Assembly (NCBI RefSeq): GCF_003710815.1
Contig: NZ_RHHP01000013.1
Span: forward strand, 62,001 to 126,000
Direction of reading: 5' to 3'
Length of the DNA stretch: 64,000 bases
Origin: Brevibacillus centrosporus
GTDB taxonomy: Bacteria; Bacillota; Bacilli; Brevibacillales; Brevibacillaceae
The position numbers and the translations under genes were made by a program. Each line of letters starts with the position of its first letter. Position 1 is the stretch's first letter. Below, in pieces: positions 42,521-50,308 of this stretch. The notes under the pieces are model-generated. The model saw only the letters and a program-made list of their open reading frames with translations, was not told the origin of the DNA and made no database searches.

Positions 42521-44233
42521 ATGAGCTACAAACACCAAGTGGCGGAAAAAATCGCCGACGCCCTCGCACAGCAAGGGGTAGAAAACTATCCAAAAGAAAC
42601 CGTATACGGCATGCTGGAGACACCACCAAACCCTGCCATGGGAGATATCGCGTTCCCTTGCTTTCAATTAGCAAAAGCATTGCGTAAAGCTCCTCCGATG
42701 ATTGCAGCAGAGCTGGCAGAGAAAATCAGTGGAGACCCTTTGCGTGAATCGACTGCAGTCGGTCCCTACATCAACTTTTTCCTTGATCAAGCAGCTGTTG
42801 CCAAGCAAGTGATTGGCACCATCCTCGCTCAAGGAAGTGCCTATGGAGACAGCCATATCGGACAAGGACGCAAGGTCCCGATCGACCTCTCCTCCCCGAA
42901 CATCGCGAAGCCATTCTCCATGGGCCACCTGCGTTCGACCGTCATCGGAAACGCGATCGCCAACATCATGGAAAAGCAAGGCTACCAGCCCGTTCGCATC
43001 AACCATTTGGGCGACTGGGGCACGCAGTTTGGCAAGCTCATCGTAGCGTACCGTCTGTGGGGAGACGAAGCAAAAGTGAAAGCGGAGCCGATCAAGGAGC
43101 TGCTGACGCTCTACGTTCGCTTCCACGATGAAGCCAAGGACAACCCTTCCCTGGAAGACCAAGGACGCGAATGGTTCAAAAAGCTCGAGGACGGCGATGA
43201 AGAAGCGCTGCACCTGTGGAAATGGTTCCGCGATGAATCCTTGAAGGAATTCATGAAGATCTACGACCTGATGAATGTCTCCTTCGACTCCACCAACGGA
43301 GAAGCTTTCTACAATGACAAGATGGATCGTGTCGTCACCTTGCTCGAGGAAAAAGGTCTCTTGACTGAATCCGACGGCGCGCTTGTCGTCAGCCTGGACG
43401 AGTACGACATGCCGCCTTCCCTGATCAAAAAATCCGATGGCGCAACCCTGTATGCGACACGCGACTTGGCTGCTGCCCTCTACCGCCACGAGAGCTACGA
43501 TTTTGCAAAAGCCGTATACGTCGTAGGAAACGAGCAGCGCCTCCACTTCCAGCAGCTGTATAAGGTACTGGAAAAAATGGGCTATGCGTGGGCGCGCGAC
43601 ATGCATCACGTGCCATTCGGGATGATGCTCAAGGACGGTAAAAAAATGTCCACCCGGAAAGGGAAGGTTGTCTTGCTGGAGGAAGTGCTCTCCCAAGCAA
43701 TCGCGGATGTGCAGAAAGTGATCGAGGAGAAAAACCCTTCTCTGGCAAACAAAGAAGAAGTCGCTCGTCAAGTGGGCGTCGGCGCGGTCATTTTCCACGA
43801 CCTGAAAAACTACCGCCTGAACGACATCAACTTCTCTCTGGAAGAAATGCTGACCTTTGAAGGCGAGACCGGCCCATATGTGCAATACACCCATGCGCGC
43901 GCCTGCTCCCTACTGCGCAGAGGCAACTTCCAGCCTGCATCTGCTCCATTGGCAGAGGGTGCGCTGGATAGCAAAGAGGCTTGGGCAGTCATTACACTGC
44001 TGAACGGATTCCCGGAAGTCATCGAACGCGCCGCTGACAACTTCGATCCTTCCCAAATCGGGAAATACGTGATCGACCTCGCTCAATCGTTCAATAAGTT
44101 CTATGCCAATGTCCGCATCTTGGCGGAGGAAGAAGACATCAAGGCTTCCCGCCTCCAGCTCGTTGCTGCAGTAGTAGCCGTACTCAAGGAAGGTTTGCGC
44201 CTGCTCGGTCTGGCTGCTCCGGAAGAAATGTAA
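42521..44233 (+). CDS. argS: Arginyl-tRNA synthetase
   Basis: 570 residues, a class I synthetase. The HIGH-like motif is in SPNIAKPFSMGHLRST (125-140) and the KMSKS-like one is KKMSTRKGKVV. An N-terminal Arg-tRNA-synthetase-specific domain (about 1-110) and a C-terminal DALR anticodon-binding domain are both present. It charges tRNA-Arg. ATG with AAAGGAG upstream. Regulated by the T-box leader; closed by a strong terminator. Confidence 0.97.
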   Translation: MSYKHQVAEKIADALAQQGVENYPKETVYGMLETPPNPAMGDIAFPCFQLAKALRKAPPMIAAELAEKISGDPLRESTAVGPYINFFLDQAAVAKQVIGTILAQGSAYGDSHIGQGRKVPIDLSSPNIAKPFSMGHLRSTVIGNAIANIMEKQGYQPVRINHLGDWGTQFGKLIVAYRLWGDEAKVKAEPIKELLTLYVRFHDEAKDNPSLEDQGREWFKKLEDGDEEALHLWKWFRDESLKEFMKIYDLMNVSFDSTNGEAFYNDKMDRVVTLLEEKGLLTESDGALVVSLDEYDMPPSLIKKSDGATLYATRDLAAALYRHESYDFAKAVYVVGNEQRLHFQQLYKVLEKMGYAWARDMHHVPFGMMLKDGKKMSTRKGKVVLLEEVLSQAIADVQKVIEEKNPSLANKEEVARQVGVGAVIFHDLKNYRLNDINFSLEEMLTFEGETGPYVQYTHARACSLLRRGNFQPASAPLAEGALDSKEAWAVITLLNGFPEVIERAADNFDPSQIGKYVIDLAQSFNKFYANVRILAEEEDIKASRLQLVAAVVAVLKEGLRLLGLAAPEEM

Positions 44234-44254
44234 GTGCTAAATACTGGAAAATAG

Positions 44255-44295
44255 AAAAACCGCTGCTCCTCACTTGCTGAGAGCGGCGGTTTTTC
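44255..44295 (+). terminator. Terminator of argS
   Basis: Stem AAAACCGC-GCTC / GAGC-GCGGTTTTT, 21 bases past the stop. Confidence 0.85.
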
Positions 44296-44383
44296 ACGTT
44301 ACAGGAAACCATTTTTTCATACCTAACAACAATTCACAGGTTTCTGCGTCAAACAGATAACAACGAAATCGAGGTGAATCCCT

Positions 44384-44656
44384 GTGTGGATGAAGCTATC
44401 TGCTGTTGCGTTGAATATTCTCTTTGGGATCGCAGGCTTTTACGTTTTTATTTTTGTCCTCATGACGGGTGGTGCGCTTAGTGGTAGTCAGGCTCCTAGT
44501 CCCAGTCCTTTGGGTTATTTGGTCATCGTGCTTTACTTCCTCATTTGTTTCGGAACCAATTTTCTTTTCGCCCGTAAAGCCTCGAGTACCTGGAGATACT
44601 GTCTAGTGAGCGTTTCCGTATGGATCGTTTCTTTTGTCATAACGATTCTATTATAG
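44384..44656 (+). CDS. Small three-span membrane protein
   Basis: 90 residues, strongly hydrophobic, three predicted spans (LNILFGIAGFYVFIFVLM, GYLVIVLYFLICFGTNFLF, YCLVSVSVWIVSFVITILL) with a Ser/Pro-rich external loop (SGSQAPSPSP). GTG start with GAGGTGA upstream. Function unknown; no family recognised. Confidence 0.65.
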   Translation: MWMKLSAVALNILFGIAGFYVFIFVLMTGGALSGSQAPSPSPLGYLVIVLYFLICFGTNFLFARKASSTWRYCLVSVSVWIVSFVITILL

Positions 44657-44720
44657 GTGCTACATTTTTTCACCCATGGTTCTCGCTTTCCCTAGGTTCG
44701 CTCATCCAGCTCGCATGAAA

Positions 44721-44751
44721 AAGAGGCTACCGAATTTTTTCAGTAGCCTCT
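44721..44751. terminator. Terminator before the decayed locus
   Basis: Stem AGAGGCTAC / GTAGCCTCT. The minus side has TTTTTC, so it ends the transcript of the two broken genes that follow. Confidence 0.8.
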
Positions 44752-44791
44752 GTCTCAGGAAAAGAATCCTCTTTTCTTTCATACCATTCAT

Positions 44792-45211
44792 TTATGTGAA
44801 ACGCTGTGGCACGATCACGAAACCATTTGCCCGACGTGATTTCAGCAGTTTGATCAACGACTCCTGCATAGCAGCAGGACATGTTACCTCTAGAAGAACC
44901 TCCCTACTAAACCAAGCAGCCCCCAAATAATGGGTCCCCAGTACAAGACAAATCCATAGATGGCTCCAAGCACCCCAAAGCTCGTTGCCCCCATCATGGC
45001 TCCATCCAACACTTTTCCCATCCACCCGATGGATAGAGTCGATAATATGGGTTTGAGACTCAAGATTTTCCAGAGGTAGAGCAACGATATTTTGCGAAGG
45101 TACTCCCAGCTTCTCCATATCGTGGATAACGATTTCCACAAATGGCGAATGCTCAAATGTGGCGATTACTTGTTCAACGGAATCGTTTTCTGCTTTGTGT
45201 AGGTGTGCCAA
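44792..45211 (-). pseudogene. Frameshifted gene for a small protein with a central membrane hairpin
   Basis: Coding signal changes frame twice. The N-terminal part (SVEQVIATFEHSPFVEIVIH, SQNIVALPLENLESQ) and the C-terminal part (VLLEVTCPAAMQESLIKLLK, ANGFVIVP) share one frame. The glycine-rich membrane segment between them (VLDGAMMGATSFGVLGAIYG, LYWGPIIWGLLGLVG) is in another. An extra A in GGGAAAAG (about 45015) explains the first change, and a missing base near GTAGGGAGG (about 44905) the second. Read through, it resembles small stress-type membrane proteins with a flanking alpha/beta domain. It overlaps the upstream broken gene by 46 bases. Confidence 0.7.
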
Positions 45212-45909
45212 CTTTTCAGCCCTCGCTCTGAGAAATCGGATTTGTTCAATATCGTATAGCTTTCATTTACCGAAGTATACGCCTGATAGATTGCAAAAGC
45301 ATACATCGAAGGTAAAAAAAGAAACCACTGCCAATCCACCATTTCAGTCACGCTGCTAAAATCTCCGAGAAACGAATGAAGCCAGGCACGTATCGCCTCG
45401 GACTTATAGCAAACATAGATCCACCAGGCAAAATGAATGTGCCCACTACCGTACTGCCTCCATATAGTTGGCCCAATCCAGGTGATAAGGCGGACCAAAC
45501 CAATCCTACCCATGGATGCTTCTTCTCGAGAATCATCACGTCGAAAAAAGTAAACAGCTGATGGAGTAATCGGTGCATCCTCGATTTCAGCCAAAGAATG
45601 GTTTTTATTGATTTCAACCGCGCAACGGTAACTGTCCCAGATGCTATACACAAATACTGCCACATAAAGAAGACCCCAGCTCTGGTTGATCTGAGCCTTT
45701 GCTTCGTCAAACCTGCCAAGAAACGATAAGGCAATGGCCATGTTGATATGAGCCTGGTTGTTGACCACCAGCTCCCAGATAGAGGCAGCAGACCACCAAG
45801 CTGCAATCCAAGGAGTACGGGGATGGATCGAGTTGATTCCAAATACGGATATCTGCCCTTTGGAATAACGAGGTTTACTATCAGCTGACTGGAACCTTTG
45901 ATATGGCAT
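45166..45909 (-). pseudogene. Frameshifted gene for a duplicated multi-span membrane protein
   Basis: It starts at the ATG of MPYQRFQSADSK, with GGAG eight bases upstream. Two halves share a pattern: SFLGRFDEAKAQINQSWGLL then YVAVFVYSIWDSYR, and SFLGDFSSVTEMVDWQWFLF then LPSMYAFAIYQAY. The second half includes LEKKHPWVGLVWSALSPGLG, which is only readable in another frame. The frame is lost at TTTTTT (about 45546, one T too many) and regained at ATTTTG (about 45437, one T too few). The first half also seems to lack a matching PGLGQLY-like piece after WIAAWWSAA. Role unknown. Confidence 0.7.
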
Positions 45910-46076
45910 CGTTTTTTCTCCTGCAGCATGAGGTCTCCCTATAATGTAACCAGCAACTTCCATACCTATCCCGACCGCCACCTCGCTGAGCGGCCTGCTG
46001 CGAAGCTTCATCTCTTTATTGAATTTCCAGAATATTACAAACGGAATGAAGTATCGGAAAAAAAGGAGGCGTTCCT

Positions 46077-46218
46077 ATGGCGACACTTGTTTATCACGTA
46101 GCTGTTTCACTTGACTACTTCATTGCTGTGAGGCGGCGTAGAGCTCGCAGGCGCTTTGCTGGAAAAGAAGCTTGATTCAGGAGTACTGAAAACGACGTAC
46201 GATATCCACTATCGCTAG
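46077..46218 (+). pseudogene. Deleted remnant of a dihydrofolate-reductase-like (RibD C-terminal) gene
   Basis: A good ribosome site (AAGGAGG) precedes an ATG encoding MATLVYHVAVSLDYFIA, the usual first strand and SLDGFIA motif of DHFR/YyaP-type reductases. The frame then shifts, and GGVELAGALLEKKL, a motif normally more than 100 residues later, follows at once. A terminal-strand-like LKTTYDIHYR and TAG come next. Most of the gene is therefore gone, leaving the two ends fused. Confidence 0.7.
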
Positions 46219-46251
46219 CCTTCTCCCCCGCAATCAAGTGCCAGACAGATA

Positions 46252-46283
46252 GAAAAGGAGCGACCATAATGATCGCTCCTTTC
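46252..46283 (-). terminator. Terminator of the 46309 gene
   Basis: Stem AAAGGAGCGA / TCGCTCCTTT with TTTTC on the minus side. Confidence 0.85.
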
Positions 46284-46308
46284 CTCGTTAGCGTTTGAAT
46301 GAAATGCT

Positions 46309-46713
46309 TTACGCATCCACATCCGCTTTTTGTTTCTTCCCAAACCACGTCTTGCTAACCTGCTCCACGACTTGCTTGGGCAGCGAAACCGGTGCCTTCG
46401 TTTCATTCCCAGCCTCATCTAACATGCGATAGAGCAGCGCTTTGTCATCTGCCGGATCGGACTTGGTTTGCAGCGTCAAATCTCCTATTTTTCCTGCATT
46501 TGTCCATTCCTCGATCATGAGCTGGTATTCCGTTGGAGCCAGTTCGAGATAGTTATCTTCCGAAAGGTCCACTACCGCATACCCGTCATGCTCGATTTCG
46601 GCGTCATATGTATTTCCATTGGCAGCTTCGTAAAGAGACAGCTCCTCAGGATCGTTCAGGTTTTGTTTGATCGGCTCAAAATCCGTGATCGTGACCTTAA
46701 TCCGTTTCTTCAT
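46309..46713 (-). CDS. Hypothetical protein, 134 residues
   Basis: Starts MKKRIKVTITDFEPIKQNLN at the ATG with GAGGAG six bases upstream. The first 100 residues alternate acidic loops with short strands (YDAEIEHDGYAVVDLSEDNY, YQLMIEEWTNAGKIGDLTL). The C-terminal part is basic and possibly helical (PKQVVEQVSKTWFGKKQK). No family recognised. It follows nfo by 52 bases on the same strand, so it may be co-transcribed with that repair gene. Confidence 0.68.
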   Translation of the reverse strand: MKKRIKVTITDFEPIKQNLNDPEELSLYEAANGNTYDAEIEHDGYAVVDLSEDNYLELAPTEYQLMIEEWTNAGKIGDLTLQTKSDPADDKALLYRMLDEAGNETKAPVSLPKQVVEQVSKTWFGKKQKADVDA

Positions 46714-46765
46714 CAGTACTCCTCCTCTTGGACCGCATTCCAACTCACACTGTACCACATGTCGG

Positions 46766-47608
46766 TCATCCCTGCCACTGATCGATTAATGCTTGGACAT
46801 GTTTGATCTCCTCGCGATGACTGTCCTCCCCTTGCTTCGGTGTTTCAAGCACGAGGGGCAAGTCATGCAATTCGGGTGTCCGCAAAAAAGCAGCAAAGGC
46901 AGCGTCCCCGATCTCGCCATGTCCGATATTCGCATGACGGTCGCGGAAGGAACCCGTTGGATATAGCGAATCGTTCAAATGTACAGCGCACAGGCTTGCA
47001 AAGAAGTCGAGCTCCCGCATTCTTTCTGCCACTTCTCCCCAGTCATTTCCTTTCCACATACCACTTGCAAATGCATGGCAAGTGTCCAGACAAAACCCCA
47101 CTTTCTCCGGTTCTTCTACCAACAGTCTTACTTGCGTCAGCTCTTCCAGAGTCGTTCCCATCCGATTTCCTTGGCCAGCATTGTTCTCTACCAGGAGTCG
47201 CGCTTGCCCCTGCCAGCCAGTCAGGATCCGGTTGATCATCGTAATCATTCGTTTGTAGCCTTCCAATATATCGCTGCCTTTATAGTGGCCGAAGTGAACG
47301 ACGACACCCATCGCACCACAGGCCTCAGCGATCTGCAAATCATTTTGCACCGAAGCGATCGTGACCTCAAACAGATCTGGATCCTCTGCACATAGATTGA
47401 CCGTGTACGGGGTGTGTGCGATCGAGGATATCCCTTTCTGCCTGCAAAAGCTGCGGCAAGCCTCGGCATCTCGTTCATCGTACGCCTTTACACCTAAGCT
47501 TCGCGGGTTTTTCGGAAAGAATTGAAACGCCTTCGCTCCCAGTTTATTCGCTGTGATGGCAGCACCTTCATAACCGTTTCGTATGCTCACATGACTTCCA
47601 ATCTTCAT
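46766..47608 (-). CDS. nfo: Endonuclease IV
   Basis: 280 residues, full-length Nfo, a TIM-barrel AP endonuclease with three zinc ions. Family motifs are present: MKIGSHVSI at the start, SIAHTPYTVNL, LLVENNAGQG, FCLDTCHAFASG, LCAVHLNDS and DRHANIGHGEIG. It incises DNA 5' of abasic sites. ATG start. The Mug glycosylase gene is 12 kb away, so they are not an operon. Confidence 0.95.
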   Translation of the reverse strand: MKIGSHVSIRNGYEGAAITANKLGAKAFQFFPKNPRSLGVKAYDERDAEACRSFCRQKGISSIAHTPYTVNLCAEDPDLFEVTIASVQNDLQIAEACGAMGVVVHFGHYKGSDILEGYKRMITMINRILTGWQGQARLLVENNAGQGNRMGTTLEELTQVRLLVEEPEKVGFCLDTCHAFASGMWKGNDWGEVAERMRELDFFASLCAVHLNDSLYPTGSFRDRHANIGHGEIGDAAFAAFLRTPELHDLPLVLETPKQGEDSHREEIKHVQALIDQWQG

Positions 47609-47674
47609 CCGATCACCCTCGCTTTCTCTTCTCCATTTTCCCCAGTCCTGTCAAGCGCTAGAAGTGCGGTAACA

Positions 47675-47702
47675 TAAAAAAGCTGCCCTACTGAAGGACA
47701 GC
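47675..47702 (-). terminator. Terminator of the universal stress protein gene
   Basis: Minus-strand stem GCTG-CCT / AGG-CAGC followed by TTTTTTATG. Confidence 0.75.
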
Positions 47703-47719
47703 ACTTTTATCCGATCTGA

Positions 47720-48583
47720 TTAGGATTTTACAATAAGCAAAGGCGTTTGCGCACGGTGAATGGTTTTGAAGGTTACACTGCCCACCAGTGTTCCAGCAAT
47801 TCCACCCAAGCCATGATGCCCCAGAACAATGAGACCTGCTTGTTCTGCTTTGGCTGTTTCCCGAATTAGGGTAGCTGGATCACCGATCAGCACTTTGCTT
47901 TCAAATGGAACCTGCTTCGCCTCAAGGAATTCCTCGTAAGATCGATTCGTCTCTTTTCCCCAGCCCTCGAGTGTGGCCGTATCCTCCCATCCTGCGCCAT
48001 ACATGCCTGTATACGCTACAGGGGGAGTAACAACGGTTAGCAGCGTATAAGTGACGTCCATTCCCTCACTCAGCTGCAAGGCTGTCTGTAGGGCAGCCAT
48101 AGCCGGTTCGGAGCCATCCACGGTAATGAGGACTTTACTCCACGGGAATGCATCCGCATTTGTCTCTTCCGATATGAGAAAGACAGGAATTTTCGAATCA
48201 TGAATCGTAGGGTAGCTGACACTTTGCTTCAGATAGCCCGTCATTCGGCCATACCCATGTGTGCCCATGACGACTGCACGATAATCCGCCGTCGCGTGCT
48301 TGGCGATTTCCTCGTGAGGGATTCCAAAGACGATTTCGAGCTGATAGGAAGTACCTGCTTCCTCCAAAATCGCTATCATTGGCTGCAAATCTTCTTTTGC
48401 TTCTTCCAATTGAAACTTTTCGATATTTTGTTTTCCCAGCTTATTTACCACGTTGCGCGAAGGAAACGACTGTATGACATGCAAAATCGTCAGTTCATGA
48501 CGATCCGCTGCATAGGCGACAGCAAAGCGGACAGCTTGCAAGGATTGTGCAGAAAAATCTACGGGTACCAGAATACGGGACAT
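47720..48583 (-). CDS. Tandem universal stress protein
   Basis: 287 residues made of two UspA domains of about 140 each. Domain one begins ILVPVDFSAQSLQAVRFA, and domain two begins KVLITVDGSEPAMAALQTAL. Domain two keeps the ATP-binding pattern G-2x-G-9x-G-S in GHHGLGGIAGTLVGSVT. Domain one has GTHGYGRMTGYLKQSVS, where the final glycine is replaced, so its nucleotide binding is doubtful. Stress-related role by family. ATG with AGGAAAGGACG upstream. Single gene. Confidence 0.9.
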   Translation of the reverse strand: MSRILVPVDFSAQSLQAVRFAVAYAADRHELTILHVIQSFPSRNVVNKLGKQNIEKFQLEEAKEDLQPMIAILEEAGTSYQLEIVFGIPHEEIAKHATADYRAVVMGTHGYGRMTGYLKQSVSYPTIHDSKIPVFLISEETNADAFPWSKVLITVDGSEPAMAALQTALQLSEGMDVTYTLLTVVTPPVAYTGMYGAGWEDTATLEGWGKETNRSYEEFLEAKQVPFESKVLIGDPATLIRETAKAEQAGLIVLGHHGLGGIAGTLVGSVTFKTIHRAQTPLLIVKS

Positions 48584-48713
48584 AAAAACACGTCCTTTCC
48601 TCTAATCATGGTCAAGGGCCAGCCCCTTGCCTGTTTTCATTGTAGATCAGACAATTTCCCCTGTATGTAGGGACTATCCCTGATCTTGGAAGAAAAAAAC
48701 CCTGACTTTTGCC

Positions 48714-49775
48714 TTACTCCATAACCCCGGAAATGAACACCGTCACCTCTTCACCCAGATCAATGTCGCGGATTTCGTGTTCCTCGGCCATGTGCCTGCT
48801 CGCTTGCTGGTCTCGACGGATCACCCTCACCACTGGCCGCGCTGGCAATCCGCGATTCTGGTCAATGACGACCCCGATTTCCCCTGTGCTCAGCTTTAGC
48901 GATGTCCCTGTCGGATACAAGGCAATCGAGCGTAAAAAGTGAATCACCATCTTGTGATCAAAACGCTTTTCTGCAAGTCCCATGATTTTCTCGCAGGCCT
49001 CGTACGGTGCCAATGTCTCCTCTTCCTCGGAAAGAGGGGAAATCAGATTATCGTAGTAGTTGCAGATCGCCACAATCTTGCCAAAATCATGGATTTCATC
49101 CCCGACTAGTCCCCGTGGAATACCGCTCCCATCCACCCACTCATGATGTTGAAGAGGTATATGCGCGGAGACGATGCTCATCTCATGCTTTTTTCGCAAC
49201 AGATGAAAGCCCAGCCAGGTGTGGTGATTCTCCATGCTTTTGGCCTTATAGGCAGGGGCGTCCTTGTCCACGCTGAGCTTGCCCACATCATGCAAAAGAG
49301 CCCCGATCGACAGCTCTTTTAATTGGGCCGTGTTATAGCCAAGACCTACTCCCATCACAGTCGCCATCATGCAGACGTTCAACGCATGGATGTACATGGC
49401 GTTGTCCGTCGTCCGGATCTCTCCCAGATTTAACAGCACGCGGCGATTGCGCAGTGTCTCGTCGACGATACTGTTCACCGACTTGTGAATCCCGCGCACA
49501 TCCATATGCTTGCCAGTCTGCACGCATTGGAGTGCTGCAGAAAGATTGCGAATCGCATCTTTACGTGTTGCCTCTGTGATGACATCCTCTTCCTTTACTT
49601 CATCCAGCAACGGATCTTTCACACTCAGCATCGTCACACCAAAACGGCGCAACTTATGAATCATTCCGACAGTTAACTGAACGCCAGCATGCAATAAGGT
49701 CAAGCCTTCGCTCGTATAAATACTGCGGGCCAGCACGTCACCCGGTTCCACTTGCTCCACATTTACGTATTTCAT
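48714..49775 (-). CDS. HD-GYP domain protein (c-di-GMP phosphodiesterase-like)
   Basis: 353 residues from the ATG with CAGGAGGAAG upstream. An N-terminal domain (MKYVNVEQVEPGDVLARSIY) precedes the HD domain with LLHDVGK and a later HHEWVDGSGIPRGL. The second motif normally reads GYP; here it is GIP, so catalytic competence against cyclic di-GMP is uncertain. A C-terminal extension after residue 290 (TGEIGVVIDQNRGLPARPVV) is a small beta domain commonly seen in Firmicute members. No partner evident nearby. Confidence 0.88.
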   Translation of the reverse strand: MKYVNVEQVEPGDVLARSIYTSEGLTLLHAGVQLTVGMIHKLRRFGVTMLSVKDPLLDEVKEEDVITEATRKDAIRNLSAALQCVQTGKHMDVRGIHKSVNSIVDETLRNRRVLLNLGEIRTTDNAMYIHALNVCMMATVMGVGLGYNTAQLKELSIGALLHDVGKLSVDKDAPAYKAKSMENHHTWLGFHLLRKKHEMSIVSAHIPLQHHEWVDGSGIPRGLVGDEIHDFGKIVAICNYYDNLISPLSEEEETLAPYEACEKIMGLAEKRFDHKMVIHFLRSIALYPTGTSLKLSTGEIGVVIDQNRGLPARPVVRVIRRDQQASRHMAEEHEIRDIDLGEEVTVFISGVME

Positions 49776-49924
49776 GGGGTCTTCCTCCTGGTTGCTTCCT
49801 CCCCTCTGATACTTCCCTAGTTTACCACTGTGAAAACCTCTTTCGTAGTTCAATATGCTCAGACCATTCCTGCTCTTTCAATGGGAATACACATTTTTCC
49901 GGGGAGCAAAGTCTAGGGTGAAAC

Positions 49925-49950
49925 GAAAAAAACGACCTTGATGGGTCGCT
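49925..49950 (-). terminator. Terminator of the 49952 gene
   Basis: Stem CGACC / GGTCG with TTTTTTTCG on the minus side, directly after the stop codon. Confidence 0.75.
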
Positions 49951-49951
49951 T

Positions 49952-50263
49952 TCATTCTTCCTTTTTCATCACGCTGTATTCGTCACGCACCATGGAAACA
50001 TTGTCTCCTTGCTGGGTCATTTCCAGCTTGTGCAAAATATCTTGCAAAACCGAGGCAAAGATCAAGGTCAAATCCCCTGTATTGACAGGCTTGCGGAAAT
50101 ACTGACCCACCATTTCATAGCCTTGCCGCGTAAATTTCTCCGTATCCTCTTCATCCAGCGCTTCCTGCAGCTCATCGATCAGATCGACAAGAGCAAAACG
50201 CGCTCGCTCGTATACATCCATTTCCGCTTGCGAGGATTTGCTCGACTCTTTCTTCGTTCCCAT
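49952..50263 (-). CDS. Hypothetical helical protein, 103 residues
   Basis: Acidic, soluble and predicted all-helical. It begins MGTKKESSKSSQAEMDVYER, followed by ALVDLIDELQEALDEEDTEK and a C-terminal ILHKLEMTQQGDNVS segment. No family recognised. It lies 45 bases downstream of the symporter gene on the same strand, and the strong terminator after it suggests it is the last gene of that transcript. Confidence 0.68.
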   Translation of the reverse strand: MGTKKESSKSSQAEMDVYERARFALVDLIDELQEALDEEDTEKFTRQGYEMVGQYFRKPVNTGDLTLIFASVLQDILHKLEMTQQGDNVSMVRDEYSVMKKEE

Positions 50264-50308
50264 GCCATTCCCCTCCCTCTTCGATAGGGTGGAACAGGCA
50301 GGTCTTCT

